This document shows, piece after piece, positions 54,281 to 63,454 of a stretch of DNA of 64,000 bases (positions are counted from its first letter, which is position 1; each line of letters starts with the position of its first letter). The notes beneath the pieces were generated by a model. That model made no database searches. It was not told where the DNA came from and was given only the letters and a program-made list of their open reading frames with translations. A program made the translations under genes and the position numbers. This DNA is from Minicystis rosea (GTDB lineage Bacteria; Myxococcota_A; Polyangia; Polyangiales; Polyangiaceae): the NCBI GenBank assembly GCA_001931535.1, contig CP016211.1:1764501-1828500 (forward strand), in the 5' to 3' direction.

Positions 54281-55639
54281 ATGGCCGATCGACCTGCTCG
54301 TTCCGAAGCCGCGTTCGACGCCTCGGTGACCACAGTCCTCCGCGACCGTGTGGGTGATCCACCGCGCGGGACGTTCACCATCGCGCTCGCGCAAGATCCC
54401 GCGCGCCGGCTCGTGATCGACGGCTCCGCGCCGCGCCGCCTCCTCATCGGCAAGTCTTCGTCGTGCGACCTGATCCTCGATGATCCCACCGCGTCGCGCC
54501 GGCACTGCGCCATCGAGATCATCGGCGCGCGGCTCCGCGTCACCGATCTCGGATCGAGCAACGGGACCACGGTCGAGGGCATCGCCATTCGCGAGGCGTT
54601 CCTGCGTGGAGGCGAGACGCTCACGGTGGGCTCCACGAAGCTCTCGGTCACGCACTCCCCGGCGGGGGAGAACCCTGCCGTGCCCTACGCGACGCGCTTC
54701 GGGCGGCTGCTCGGCGAGAGCCGCGTCATGCGCAGGCTTTACCCGCATTGTGCGCGGCTCGCTGCGAGCCGGGTTCCGGTGCTCATCGAGGGCGAGACCG
54801 GGACGGGCAAGGAGGTGCTCGCCGAGGCGCTCCACGAGGAAGGACCGCTCGCGAGCGCGCCCTTCGTCGTCTTCGACTGCACCGCGGTTCCGGCGAGCCT
54901 CCTGGAGAGCGAGCTCTTCGGCCACGAGCGCGGGAGCTTCACCGGCGCGACCGCGGCGCGCAAAGGGGTCTTCGAGCAGGCCGAGGGCGGCACGCTGTTC
55001 ATCGACGAGATCGGCGATCTCGATCTTCCCCTGCAATCGAAGCTCCTCCGGGCGATCGAGCGCGGAGAGGTCCGGCGCGTCGGGGGTGACGGCTGGAAGC
55101 GCGTCGACGTTCGCATCATGAGCGCTACGCGGCGTGACCTCGATCGCGAGGTACAGGCCGGCCGGTTCCGCGACGATCTCTTCCACCGGCTCGCCGTGGC
55201 GCGCATCGAGCTGCCGCCGCTGCGCGCCCGAGCCGAGGACATCCCGCTGCTCGCCGCGCACTTCCACCGGCAAGCGGGCGGCGACGGCGCGATCCCATCG
55301 GAGATCCTCGCGCGCTGGAGAGACGAGGCCTGGCCTGGCAACGTGCGGGAGCTTCGCAACGCCGTGTCCCGGCTCGTCGCGCTCGGGGAGGACACGATGC
55401 CGCCTCGGTCATCGCCGAGCCCGACAGGCCCCTCGTCGAGCGCGGGGCCCGACTTCATCGCCAGCGTGGTCGCGCAGAAGCTGCCCATCGCGCGGGCGCG
55501 CGCCGTCGTCGTGGAGGCGTTCGAGCGGCAGTACCTCGAGGCCATCTTGGCAGAGCACGGCGGCGTCGTGACGCGCGCCGCAGAGGCGTCGGGGATCGCT
55601 CGGCGTCATTTCCAACGCCTGCGCGCCCGGACGCGCTGA
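54281..55639 (+). CDS. FHA-domain sigma-54-dependent transcription activator
   Basis: 452 residues. FHA domain at about 52-125 (RLLIGKSSSCDLILDDPTASRRHC, DLGSSNGT) binds phospho-Thr. AAA+ domain at about 140-370: Walker A GETGTGKE (171-178), sigma-54 contact loop GSFTGA at 218-223 (in place of GAFTGA), Walker B LFIDEIG (239-245), R-finger region RFRDDLFHRL. Fis-type HTH at about 425-447 (TRAAEASGIARRHFQRL). It opens promoters with sigma-54 RNA polymerase. The divergent kinase is the likely phosphate donor that tunes it. It is the only such activator in the window and a possible regulator of the three sigma-54 promoters. Confidence 0.93.
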   Translation: MADRPARSEAAFDASVTTVLRDRVGDPPRGTFTIALAQDPARRLVIDGSAPRRLLIGKSSSCDLILDDPTASRRHCAIEIIGARLRVTDLGSSNGTTVEGIAIREAFLRGGETLTVGSTKLSVTHSPAGENPAVPYATRFGRLLGESRVMRRLYPHCARLAASRVPVLIEGETGTGKEVLAEALHEEGPLASAPFVVFDCTAVPASLLESELFGHERGSFTGATAARKGVFEQAEGGTLFIDEIGDLDLPLQSKLLRAIERGEVRRVGGDGWKRVDVRIMSATRRDLDREVQAGRFRDDLFHRLAVARIELPPLRARAEDIPLLAAHFHRQAGGDGAIPSEILARWRDEAWPGNVRELRNAVSRLVALGEDTMPPRSSPSPTGPSSSAGPDFIASVVAQKLPIARARAVVVEAFERQYLEAILAEHGGVVTRAAEASGIARRHFQRLRARTR

Positions 55640-55658
55640 TCGCGAATGCCAGTTCGGA

Positions 55659-55677
55659 CGCCTTCGTCGGGAAGGCG
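55659..55677. terminator. possible terminator between convergent genes
   Basis: CGCCTTC / GAAGGCG stem with loop GTCGG between the activator gene and the DUF1697 gene. Short stem, no T-run. Confidence 0.4.
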
Positions 55678-55727
55678 CTCTCACGCTCGCCTTCCGTGAG
55701 CATTCGTCGACGATCGGGAGCGTCGCT

Positions 55728-56330
55728 TCACCGCCGTCGCGGCGAGGGGCTCGGGGCTTTCTTGGAAGCGCTCGCGGGCTTTGGGGCGGCGCTCGCTTCA
55801 CGGGTGAGCGCATGGAGCTTCGTCATCGTGGCCCAGTTGCGCGTGGTCGCGCCGTCCTTCAGCGCCTTCCCGAACGCCGCCGAGAGCCGGCTCTCCAAGA
55901 TCCCCTGCGCACACCACAAGTACGCAATCCGCCCGCGCACCGCGAGCGCGTCGGGGGCCCACGTCTCTGCTTCGAGCGGCGCGAGCCGCGCGCGATCGGC
56001 CGGGGTCGCGAGCACGGCGACGAGCAGCCGCGAGGGATCGTCGGCGACGTCGGCGAGCGGGTTCTCCTCGATGACGGCGGCCACCTCGTTCGCGGTGACG
56101 ACGATGACGCGCGCGGGAACGCCAATCTCTTTGCCGAGCCCTTGCTCGATGCGGGCCGCGGCGTCCTCTGCCGTCCCACGCTTGCTGGTGAAGACGACGT
56201 TCCCGCTGTTGAGCAACGTCACGACGTCGCCGTACCCGAGCTTCTCGACCAGCGCGCGCAGATCGGCCATGGCGATCCGCTTGGCGCGCCCGACGTTGAT
56301 GCCTCGAATCAGCGCAACCAGCTTTCCCAT
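55728..56330 (-). CDS. DUF1697 family protein
   Basis: 200 residues. N-terminal MGKLVALIRGINVGRAKRIAMADLRALVEKLGYGDVVTLLNSGNVVF is the DUF1697 signature (a ferredoxin-like fold), followed by AARIEQGLGKEIGVPARVIVVTANEVAAVIEENPL near 80-115, and WCAQGILESRL near 140-150. The C-terminus is Lys/Ala/Pro-rich. Cytoplasmic; no activity is known for the family. ATG 56330 gives the usual family N-terminus. Convergent with the sigma-54 activator. Confidence 0.92.
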   Translation of the reverse strand: MGKLVALIRGINVGRAKRIAMADLRALVEKLGYGDVVTLLNSGNVVFTSKRGTAEDAAARIEQGLGKEIGVPARVIVVTANEVAAVIEENPLADVADDPSRLLVAVLATPADRARLAPLEAETWAPDALAVRGRIAYLWCAQGILESRLSAAFGKALKDGATTRNWATMTKLHALTREASAAPKPASASKKAPSPSPRRR

Positions 56331-56519
56331 GTGCGCCCGAAGGTATCCCGGAGACGACGCGCAAACCAGACGTTCATGATGCGTGCGCGTGTGGCTGAGA
56401 GAAGGAGCGCAATCACCCGGCTGCAGCGAGAGCACCCGCGCTTCGACTTCATGCCTCTGCATCACTGCATGCGTGCGTTCTTCGTCCTCTCTGCGATCCG
56501 TGCCTCGGCGTGTGTGGAT

Positions 56520-57002
56520 TCAGAAACCCACGTCGCACTGGCTGGTCGCGGGATTGCAGAACCACGGCTCGCTCGAAGGCGGCGGCGGGCAGAGCAGGCA
56601 CGGGACCGGGCCGCAGCCGGCGGCGACCCAGGTGTCGAAGGCCGAGATGGCCGCCATGGCGGCGCCCGGTTTCGTCTCGTTGGCTGCGAGCTCGCAGCCG
56701 CAACCATCGTGGATCACCACCTTGCCGCTGCACTGCTGGACGCTCAGCACGGGATTGCAGGTCTGCGCCGCGAAGACGGCGCTCTCGAGGATGGCGCCGA
56801 GCTCGTCACAGCCGCCCGCGCCGGCGGTGCCGCTGCTCGTGCTGGCACCGACGCCCGTGGTCGGCTCGGGCAGACCGCCACCGGCCGCGCCGTCGACGTC
56901 GACCACCACCTTGCCACCGCACGCGGCGACGAGCGCGGAGACCACCGCGAAGACGAGCGCCGCCGGCTCACGGCGCGCGCGTGAAGCGAAGAACGAAGAC
57001 AT
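56520..57002 (-). CDS. small Cys-rich lipoprotein preceded by the 20-bp palindrome
   Basis: 160 residues. Signal peptide with an Arg-rich N-region and LVAAC (Cys28). A linker then eleven Cys (GGCDELG, QTCNPVL, QQCSGK, GCGCEL, GCGPVPCLLC, FCNPATSQC). The fold and role are unknown. The ATG at 57002 and its ribosome binding site GGAGGT lie inside the copy of the 20-bp palindrome at 57001-57020, so a hairpin there would hide the start signal. Confidence 0.75.
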   Translation of the reverse strand: MSSFFASRARREPAALVFAVVSALVAACGGKVVVDVDGAAGGGLPEPTTGVGASTSSGTAGAGGCDELGAILESAVFAAQTCNPVLSVQQCSGKVVIHDGCGCELAANETKPGAAMAAISAFDTWVAAGCGPVPCLLCPPPPSSEPWFCNPATSQCDVGF

Positions 57003-57020
57003 CGTTTGACCTCCAACGAT
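57001..57020. promoter_or_regulatory. 20-bp palindrome, copy 5, overlapping start signals
   Basis: ATCGTTTGACCTCCAACGAT, related to the four copies near the RiPP operon (3614, 5429, 5471, 5506). It includes the Shine-Dalgarno sequence and first two bases of the start codon of the leftward lipoprotein gene. Confidence 0.55.
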
Positions 57021-57124
57021 CGATCGGCGCGCCGAGGCTATCACGATGCCGAGAGCCCATCCCGATCACCGAGTCCCCGCAGAACGAGACCGAGAAAGAC
57101 GACGCGCAGCCCTCTCCTGGGGCT

Positions 57125-58429
57125 TCAACCGAGCGCGCGCACCGCACGCAGCGCCGCCTCGACGTCTTCAGGCGTGTTGATGAGCCCGGGCGCGAGCCGC
57201 GCATAGCTCGTCGCATAAGGGGTCGTCGTGGCGATCACCCGCGCTGCCGCGAGCCGCTTCACCACGGCGCGCGGTTCCATCCCAAGGACCTCGAACGTGA
57301 TGATGCCCGCCGAGATGTCATCGGCGCGCGGCGTGTGCAAGACGACGTGCTTCATGGCCGCGAGGCCCTCCTTGCACTGGCGATTGAGCTCGTGGATGCG
57401 CGCGGCCACGCGGGCTTTGCCGATGGTCCGGTGGAAGTCGAAGGCTTCGCCCAGCGCCCAACGGTGCTCGAAGGCGTGGAATCCACCGGGCGTCATCATG
57501 TCTGCCGTCGTCGGCGGGGGTGGCGTGCCCTTCATCCAAGCGCCGTAGGCCTCGGGGCCGAACTGAGGAATCGTGGGCCGGAGGAGGCGCCATTTCTCGG
57601 CCTTTCCCCAGATCAGCCCCGTACCGTGCGGGCCGAAGATCCATTTGTGACAGCCGGCCACGAAGAAGTCGCAGCCCAGCTCGCTCATGGTCACGTTCTC
57701 GACGCCGAACCCGTGCACACCGTCCACGCACAGGAGGACATGGCTCTTCGGATCGCGGCCCGCATTGGCGCGGGCGACCACCTCGGCGATGGCTCGAACC
57801 GGCGTGCGGACACCCGTGCTCGAATGGACCCAGGTGATGGCCACGACGCGCGTCTCCGGCCGGATGGCCCGCGCGATGGCCTCCGTCATCGCGGGCGCGG
57901 TCGCCGCGGCGGCGCGATCGTAGAGCGGCACGCGACGCACGACCGCGCCCGTTCGCTCGGCCGCGAGGCGCAGGGACTCGTGGGTCGCATAGTGATCGTG
58001 CGCCGTCGTGACCACGTCGTCGCCCGCGCGCAGCGGAAGGCCGTTGTAGAGGGTGGCGAGGCCCATCGTCGTGCTGTCGGTGAGCGCGATCTCGTCCGGC
58101 TGAACGCCCATGTACGCCGCCGCGGCGACGCGGACCGGGGTGACATGATCATGGTCCTCGAGATAGAGCACCGGATTGTCCTCGAGCGCGCGCCGATGGC
58201 GTTCGATGGCCTCACGCACCGGCTTCGGGTGCGACGCGAGAAGGAATCCCCCGAGATGAATCCAATCGGGCGAGAGATTGAAGGCCGACCGCACGTCCTG
58301 CCAGGCATCGCCCGCAGGCGGCGCATGATCCGGCACGGGCGCCGTCACTTGTCCGTGGCAGCCCATCACGGTCGTCGTGGCCAGCACGCTGGTCAGGAAC
58401 TGCCTGCGCTTCACGGTCGTCGCATCCAT
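57125..58429 (-). CDS. Tat-exported PLP-dependent aminotransferase class V protein
   Basis: 434 residues from ATG 58429. The N-terminus KRRQFLTSVLATTTVMGC is a twin-arginine signal that ends in a lipobox, so the folded protein would be exported and lipid-anchored. The rest is a class V aminotransferase of the isopenicillin N epimerase/desulfurase-like type: IALTDSTTMGLATLYNGL (phosphate site), TTAHDHYATHESL, VVAITWVHSSTGVRTPV, LLCVDGVHGFG (PLP-binding Asp), FFVAGCHKWIFGPHGTGL with the Schiff-base Lys. The reaction cannot be told: related enzymes are epimerases, desulfurases or lyases. Alone on its strand. Confidence 0.85.
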   Translation of the reverse strand: MDATTVKRRQFLTSVLATTTVMGCHGQVTAPVPDHAPPAGDAWQDVRSAFNLSPDWIHLGGFLLASHPKPVREAIERHRRALEDNPVLYLEDHDHVTPVRVAAAAYMGVQPDEIALTDSTTMGLATLYNGLPLRAGDDVVTTAHDHYATHESLRLAAERTGAVVRRVPLYDRAAAATAPAMTEAIARAIRPETRVVAITWVHSSTGVRTPVRAIAEVVARANAGRDPKSHVLLCVDGVHGFGVENVTMSELGCDFFVAGCHKWIFGPHGTGLIWGKAEKWRLLRPTIPQFGPEAYGAWMKGTPPPPTTADMMTPGGFHAFEHRWALGEAFDFHRTIGKARVAARIHELNRQCKEGLAAMKHVVLHTPRADDISAGIITFEVLGMEPRAVVKRLAAARVIATTTPYATSYARLAPGLINTPEDVEAALRAVRALG

Positions 58430-58579
58430 CACATACCTCGCGCGCATCTTGGCATCGGGGCGCTCGGACGGCGCGTTTCCGTGGTGAGCCGCCGAACGCG
58501 GCCGCGTCGATCGCGAGGCTCGGAAGAAATATTTCACGAGGTCACGCAACTACGGCAGGCCACCGGTCGATACGTAGTC

Positions 58580-59737
58580 ATGAGGATTGCGAACATGATC
58601 AAGATGGCTCTCTATCTCTGCCTCGGTCCCGCCTGCGCGCCCATCCCGGACGTCGATTCCGCGGGATCCTCCGCGCAGGATTCCACCGCAACGCGCGCTC
58701 CCTCGACGGCGTCGTGGGCACCGCCGCCGGACGTCATCGCTTGGACGCTCGACGGCGCACCGGCCCTCGTCGACGGCGCTTCGGGCGCCGTCCTCCAGCC
58801 ATTGCCGGCCATGGAAGGAACGGGCGATCGCGACGTTGCTTGGGACCCTTGGTCGCATCGTGTCGTGATCCTTCAAGGCGACGAAGGCGGGGAGGGCGGG
58901 GAGATTGCCAGTCACACGCTCACGTCCACGGCTGCCGGCCGGCATCTCGGCGATCGCGTGCACGTGGCTTGGATCGACGGCCGCGCGCGCGTGTTGCCCG
59001 CGCCGGCCGGCGTGGTCGTGATGGAGGAGAGCTATGGAAGCCGCCATCGCCTCCTCGGCGCGACGCCCACCGCGAGCGTCGCCGCACCGCCGCCCGCATC
59101 GGCGTGGCTCACGATCGAGCCCGCGGGCGCCGTCCTCCACACGCTCGCCGCCCGCGAGGAGCCGCCCGCGCTCGAAGTGCGCGCTTCCCTCGTGAGCGAG
59201 GCCGGCGTCGCATTGCCCGAGGTGCAATCGCTCGCGATTGGCCCCGCCTCGACGCCATCCACGGCCCGCCTCGTCCCCGGCCCGTCCGAGGGAAGCGCCA
59301 TTCTCGTCGATGTCGCCGGCTCTTCGCTCGTGGTCCGCCTCATCGACGGTGGAAGCGCAGGCCCCGCCTCGACGATGGCGCTCCCCGCGCCGGACATGCG
59401 CATCGAAGCTGCGGTCTCGCTGCGCGGCGGATCGGTCGTGGCGATGTTGATGTCCGGCGTGACGCGCATCATTGCGATCTCGCTCGACCCATCCGGCGCG
59501 GTGAGCGGCGCGGCCCATCTCTCGCTCCCGGGCGAAATCACCCCGCCGAGGCAGTTGTTTTCGCGCAATCTCGCGGCCCAAGGGCCTGATCGGGTCCTCG
59601 CCGCGACGAGCGCCGGCCTTCATTCCGTGCGGGTGACGCAGGACGGCAATGGGGTGCTCGGCCTCGAGCTCGCCTCGGCATTTGTCGGCTCGGCGCTGCG
59701 TGGACCAATTGCCGTCGTCGAACCGTCTCCCGAATGA
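58580..59737 (+). CDS. exported protein of unknown function, WD/propeller-like
   Basis: 385 residues from ATG 58580. A short hydrophobic N-terminus (MIKMALYLCLGPAC) may act as a lipoprotein signal. Beta-rich units follow with GDRDVAWDPWSHRVVILQGDEG, AHVAWIDGRARVLPAP, LAIGPASTPSTARLVPGP and similar ~55-residue repeats, suggesting a beta-propeller. No catalytic residues were recognised. It is 24 bp upstream of the exported amidohydrolase gene on the same strand and most likely in one operon with it. Confidence 0.7.
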   Translation: MRIANMIKMALYLCLGPACAPIPDVDSAGSSAQDSTATRAPSTASWAPPPDVIAWTLDGAPALVDGASGAVLQPLPAMEGTGDRDVAWDPWSHRVVILQGDEGGEGGEIASHTLTSTAAGRHLGDRVHVAWIDGRARVLPAPAGVVVMEESYGSRHRLLGATPTASVAAPPPASAWLTIEPAGAVLHTLAAREEPPALEVRASLVSEAGVALPEVQSLAIGPASTPSTARLVPGPSEGSAILVDVAGSSLVVRLIDGGSAGPASTMALPAPDMRIEAAVSLRGGSVVAMLMSGVTRIIAISLDPSGAVSGAAHLSLPGEITPPRQLFSRNLAAQGPDRVLAATSAGLHSVRVTQDGNGVLGLELASAFVGSALRGPIAVVEPSPE

Positions 59738-59761
59738 CGAATTCTTGGGATACCGTGAGGC

Positions 59762-61495
59762 ATGCTTCGACGTGCTGGGCTCTTTGTTCTGTTTGCGCTC
59801 GGGGCCCTCGGATGTCGATCGGAGGACGAGACGAGACCACCGACCTCGTCGAGCTCGAGCGGCGCCGGCGGGACGGGTGGAATCGGTGGTTCGGGCACGG
59901 GCGGCTCCGGCGGTAGCAGCACGTCGAGCACGAGCAGCACGAGCAGCACGGGTGGTGCAGGCGGGATGGGTGGAGCCGGTGGCAGTGGCGGAAGCACCAC
60001 GTCGTCGACCGGCTCGACCACCTCGAGCAGCACGACCTCGAGCAGCAGCACGAGCTCGAGTAGCAGCTCGAGTGGCACCGGCGGCGGCGGCGCGTGCGGC
60101 CCCTCCGGTCCGGCCGAGATCGTCCAGCCCGGGACCGGATCCAAGATCCTGCTCCGCGGCATGGTGGTCACGCCCGATCAAGCCTTCCAAGGCGAGGTGT
60201 TGATCACCGGCGACACCATTACGTGTGTCGCCGCCTCGTGCGGGGCCGCGGACGTCGTCGTCGACACGCACGGCTCGATCTTCCCGGGCCTCATCGACAC
60301 GCACAATCACATCCTCTTCGACATCTTCGACGAGACCGATTGGTCCCCGACGATGTCGTACATGAACCACAATCAATGGACCAACGAGGCTCGTTATGGC
60401 GCCATGGTCGACGCCAAACAGTACCTCAATGGTGAGTCCAGCTCGCCCGTCGACTACGGCTGCGAGATGAACAAGTACGGCGAGCTCAAGGGGCTCGTCG
60501 CCGGCACGACATCCATTCTGGGCGCCGCCAACCCGGCGAACCGCGCCTGCTATGGCTCGCTCGCGCGCACCATCGATCAGACGCCCAACGGGCTCGGCGC
60601 CGACAAGATCCAAGTCGCCACCCTGTTCCCGGACACCACGGCTGCGGACGGCGTCTGCACCAACTTCACGGCAGGCAAGACGGACGCTTACGTCATCCAC
60701 GTCGGCGAGGGCGTGGACACCACGTCGCTCAACGAGTTCGCCAAGCTCGGCACCATCACGACGACGGACAACTGCCTCTACAACGCCAAGACCACCGTCG
60801 TCCACGGCGCGTCCTTCGGTGACAACGAGCTCTCGATCATGGCGCAGAACGGGATGAGCCTGGTCTGGTCGCCGCGCTCCAACGTCTTTCTCTACGGCGC
60901 GGGCACCGATCTCCACAAGACGGCCAACATCCCCTTGGCGCTCTCCAAGAACATCAACATCGCCCTCGCCCCCGACTGGTCCATCGGCGGCAGTCAAAAC
61001 CTGCTCGACGAGCTGCGCTTCGCCAACCACGTCGACGACACCATCTGGGGCAACCAGATCTCGCCCCAGATGCTGGTGAAGATGGTGACCACCAACGCCG
61101 CCAAGGCCCTCGGCCTCGGCGCCGTCCTCGGCTCGCTCGAGCCCGGCAAGAAGGCGGACATCATGGTGATCGGCGGCGACACCTGCGCTCCCTACGACGC
61201 GCTCCTCGCCTCGACGCCGGCCAACGTTCGTTTGGTGATGGTCGGCGGCAAGGTGCTTTACGGCGACGCCGCCCTCAAATCCCTCGGCCCCGCCACCCCC
61301 GGCTGCGAGGATCTCACCCTCTGCACCACCTCCAAATTCGCCTGCGTCGCCACGGCGGGCACCGCCACCGACAAGCTCGCGCAGACCTTCGCCCAAATCG
61401 AAAAGACCATCAGCGACGCCCTCGTCGCCTACGACGCGCTCAACCTCACCGCGTGGAAGTTCTCGCCCATCACGCCGGTCGTTCGCTGCCAGTGA
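59762..61495 (+). CDS. exported amidohydrolase lipoprotein
   Basis: 577 residues from ATG 59762. Signal peptide ends LGALGC (Cys18), followed by an unusually long low-complexity linker of Ser, Thr and Gly (about 27-112). The catalytic domain follows the amidohydrolase-1 (ATZ/TRZ, SsnA-like) plan: GLIDTHNHILFD with metal ligands His181 and His183, HVGEG (His), VVHGASF (His), and APDWSIGG with the catalytic Asp, then GLGAVLGSLEPGKKADIMVI of the composite beta domain. It would deaminate or hydrolyse an exported substrate. A membrane-tethered location is rare for this group but known in myxobacteria. Confidence 0.88.
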   Translation: MLRRAGLFVLFALGALGCRSEDETRPPTSSSSSGAGGTGGIGGSGTGGSGGSSTSSTSSTSSTGGAGGMGGAGGSGGSTTSSTGSTTSSSTTSSSSTSSSSSSSGTGGGGACGPSGPAEIVQPGTGSKILLRGMVVTPDQAFQGEVLITGDTITCVAASCGAADVVVDTHGSIFPGLIDTHNHILFDIFDETDWSPTMSYMNHNQWTNEARYGAMVDAKQYLNGESSSPVDYGCEMNKYGELKGLVAGTTSILGAANPANRACYGSLARTIDQTPNGLGADKIQVATLFPDTTAADGVCTNFTAGKTDAYVIHVGEGVDTTSLNEFAKLGTITTTDNCLYNAKTTVVHGASFGDNELSIMAQNGMSLVWSPRSNVFLYGAGTDLHKTANIPLALSKNINIALAPDWSIGGSQNLLDELRFANHVDDTIWGNQISPQMLVKMVTTNAAKALGLGAVLGSLEPGKKADIMVIGGDTCAPYDALLASTPANVRLVMVGGKVLYGDAALKSLGPATPGCEDLTLCTTSKFACVATAGTATDKLAQTFAQIEKTISDALVAYDALNLTAWKFSPITPVVRCQ

Positions 61496-61502
61496 TTACG
61501 AT

Positions 61503-61520
61503 GGGGCCGCAAGCGGCCCC
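61503..61520. repeat. REP-like 18-bp palindrome after the amidohydrolase gene
   Basis: GGGGCCGCAAGCGGCCCC, exact member of the family at 2550, 8 bp after the stop at 61495. Flank GATTACGATG precedes it. Confidence 0.75.
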
Positions 61521-61648
61521 AGACGAACGGTGCGGCGCAGTGGCATTGCTTTGCGCGGCACACGGAAGCGCGTCGCGCGGTCACGATGGGACGGCCCGTC
61601 GTCGCGTGATGTCCGACGCGGGCCGTCTCATCGTGGTACGTGAACGCG

Positions 61649-63454
61649 TTACTGGCAGAGCCCGCCGGCGCAGACCCCGCTCACGCAGTGCCAGTCCTGG
61701 GTGCAGCTCTTCCCGGTGGCGCAGGCCGGGCAGGTGAAGCCGCCGCAGTCGACGTCGCTCTCGCCACCGTTCTTGACTCCGTCGGTGCAGTTCGGGACTT
61801 GGCAGAGACCGGAGAGGCACACGCCGGTCTGGCAATCGGCAGCAGTGGCGCAGCCATATCCGTATCCGCACTTCGCGCACGGGCCGCCGCAGTCGATGTC
61901 GGTTTCGCCGCCGCTCTTGATGCCATCGCTGCACGTCGGAGCCTGGCAAATGCCATTCTCACACGCACCCTCCTGGCAATGCCACCAGTAGGTGCAGCCC
62001 TGTCCGGTCGCGCACGTCGGGCAGTTGAAGCCGCCGCAGTCGACGTCGGTCTCGTCACCGTTCTTGACGCCGTCGGTGCAGTTCGGGACTTGGCAGAGAC
62101 CGGAGAGGCACACGCCGGTCTGGCAATCGGCGGCGATGGAGCAGCCATATCCGTATCCGCACGGCGCGCACGGTCCGCCGCAATCGATGTCGGTTTCGCC
62201 GCCGCCCTTGACTCCGTCGGTGCACGTCGGTGCTTGGCAGATACCGCCCGTACACGCGCCCTCCGCGCAATGCCAGGAGTACGTGCAGCCCTGTCCGGTC
62301 GCGCACGCCGGGCAGGTGAAGCCGCCGCAGTCGATACCAGTCTCGTCACCGTTCTTGACGCCATCGCTGCACGTCGGCGGCTGGCACACGCCGGCCACGC
62401 ACACGCCGGTCTGGCAATCGAAGGCGGCGGCGCAGCCCTGCCACGGGAAGCACTTTGCACACGGCCCACCGCAATCGATGCCGGTCTCGGCGCCGTTCTT
62501 GAGCCCATCCGTGCACGCCGCGGGCTGGCAGATGCCGCCGGTACACACACCCTCCTGGCAATGCCACGGGGCTTCGCAGCTCTGCCCGACCGAGCATTTG
62601 GGGCAGGCGAATCCGCCGCAGTCGACGTCGGTCTCGAAGCCGTTCTTGATTCCATCGGTGCACATCGTCGACGGCATGCACCCTCCTCCGGAGCAGGTGA
62701 GGCCCGGCGCGCAAAGCGCGCCGCACGCGCCGCAGTTGTTCGGATCGGAGAGCAGGTCGACGCACGCGTTGCCGCACGATCCGAGGCCGGGGGGACACGC
62801 GCCGCACACGCCGGGCTGCCCGCCGCCTCCGCAGATCTCCCCGCTGGAACAGCTCCCACAATCCATGAGACCGCCGCAACCATCGCCGGCGAGGCCGCAA
62901 TTGAAGCCGAGCGTCGCACAGTTGGTGGGGGCGCACGCCGCCTGACATGCGTTGTCCGTGCAAACGTTCGAGCAGCACTCCCCGCCGGAGAGGCAGGGCG
63001 CGCCGGCCGTGCGGCACGACGGATCCGGGAAGTCGACGCCGACCGTGGCCTGGCCGTTGCGCCTCATGCTCAGCGTCACGACCACCGGCACTTGGCTCAC
63101 CGTCGCGATGACAGGATCGCTGAGCCACGTGGGCACCGATCCCCCTGTGACCAGCGCACACGGGCCCGCATAGGCATTGCCGGTGAAGCGCACGGTCCCC
63201 GTCGGCAGGCCGTGCAGGTCGAGCACGCTGCCGAATCCAGGCATCACGTCGGTGGAGTGCGTCACGCTGAAGGCGCCTGTCGCCGTCACTGCGATGCACC
63301 CGACGCTCCCGTCGAGCGGAACCTGGGTAATCGCGATCTGCGCCACGCCCGTGGCGTCCTCCTCGCCTTCGCTCCCCATACAGCCGGCCGCCGTCACGAT
63401 GAGCGCCACGCCAATGCCCATCGCGCCTCGCATCATCCAAGGCATCGTCCTCAT
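61649..63454 (-). CDS. Cys-rich repeat lipoprotein with higher-order repeat
   Basis: 601 residues from ATG 63454, with AAAGGAGG upstream. Signal peptide ends VTAAGC (Cys25). About 26-165 are a beta-rich domain; ~165-290 are short Cys motifs of other types (CSGGECCSNVCTDNAC). From ~290 to the end there are seven ~47-residue repeats that alternate between two kinds: type A with DCGGF-x-CPxCxxGQ and W-HC, and type B with DCGGPCAxCGYGYGC and ADCQTGVC. The A-B pair is the unit, and three pairs plus a final A are present. The 3' end of the gene is thus repetitive at ~282 bp. Confidence 0.85.
   Translation of the reverse strand: MRTMPWMMRGAMGIGVALIVTAAGCMGSEGEEDATGVAQIAITQVPLDGSVGCIAVTATGAFSVTHSTDVMPGFGSVLDLHGLPTGTVRFTGNAYAGPCALVTGGSVPTWLSDPVIATVSQVPVVVTLSMRRNGQATVGVDFPDPSCRTAGAPCLSGGECCSNVCTDNACQAACAPTNCATLGFNCGLAGDGCGGLMDCGSCSSGEICGGGGQPGVCGACPPGLGSCGNACVDLLSDPNNCGACGALCAPGLTCSGGGCMPSTMCTDGIKNGFETDVDCGGFACPKCSVGQSCEAPWHCQEGVCTGGICQPAACTDGLKNGAETGIDCGGPCAKCFPWQGCAAAFDCQTGVCVAGVCQPPTCSDGVKNGDETGIDCGGFTCPACATGQGCTYSWHCAEGACTGGICQAPTCTDGVKGGGETDIDCGGPCAPCGYGYGCSIAADCQTGVCLSGLCQVPNCTDGVKNGDETDVDCGGFNCPTCATGQGCTYWWHCQEGACENGICQAPTCSDGIKSGGETDIDCGGPCAKCGYGYGCATAADCQTGVCLSGLCQVPNCTDGVKNGGESDVDCGGFTCPACATGKSCTQDWHCVSGVCAGGLCQ

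Noticed and set aside
56510..58579. N-terminal extension of the 385-residue protein by ~690 codons
   Set aside because: The extension is Arg/His-rich and antisense to the lipoprotein and Tat-PLP genes; the real gene starts at ATG 58580 with a hydrophobic N-terminus.
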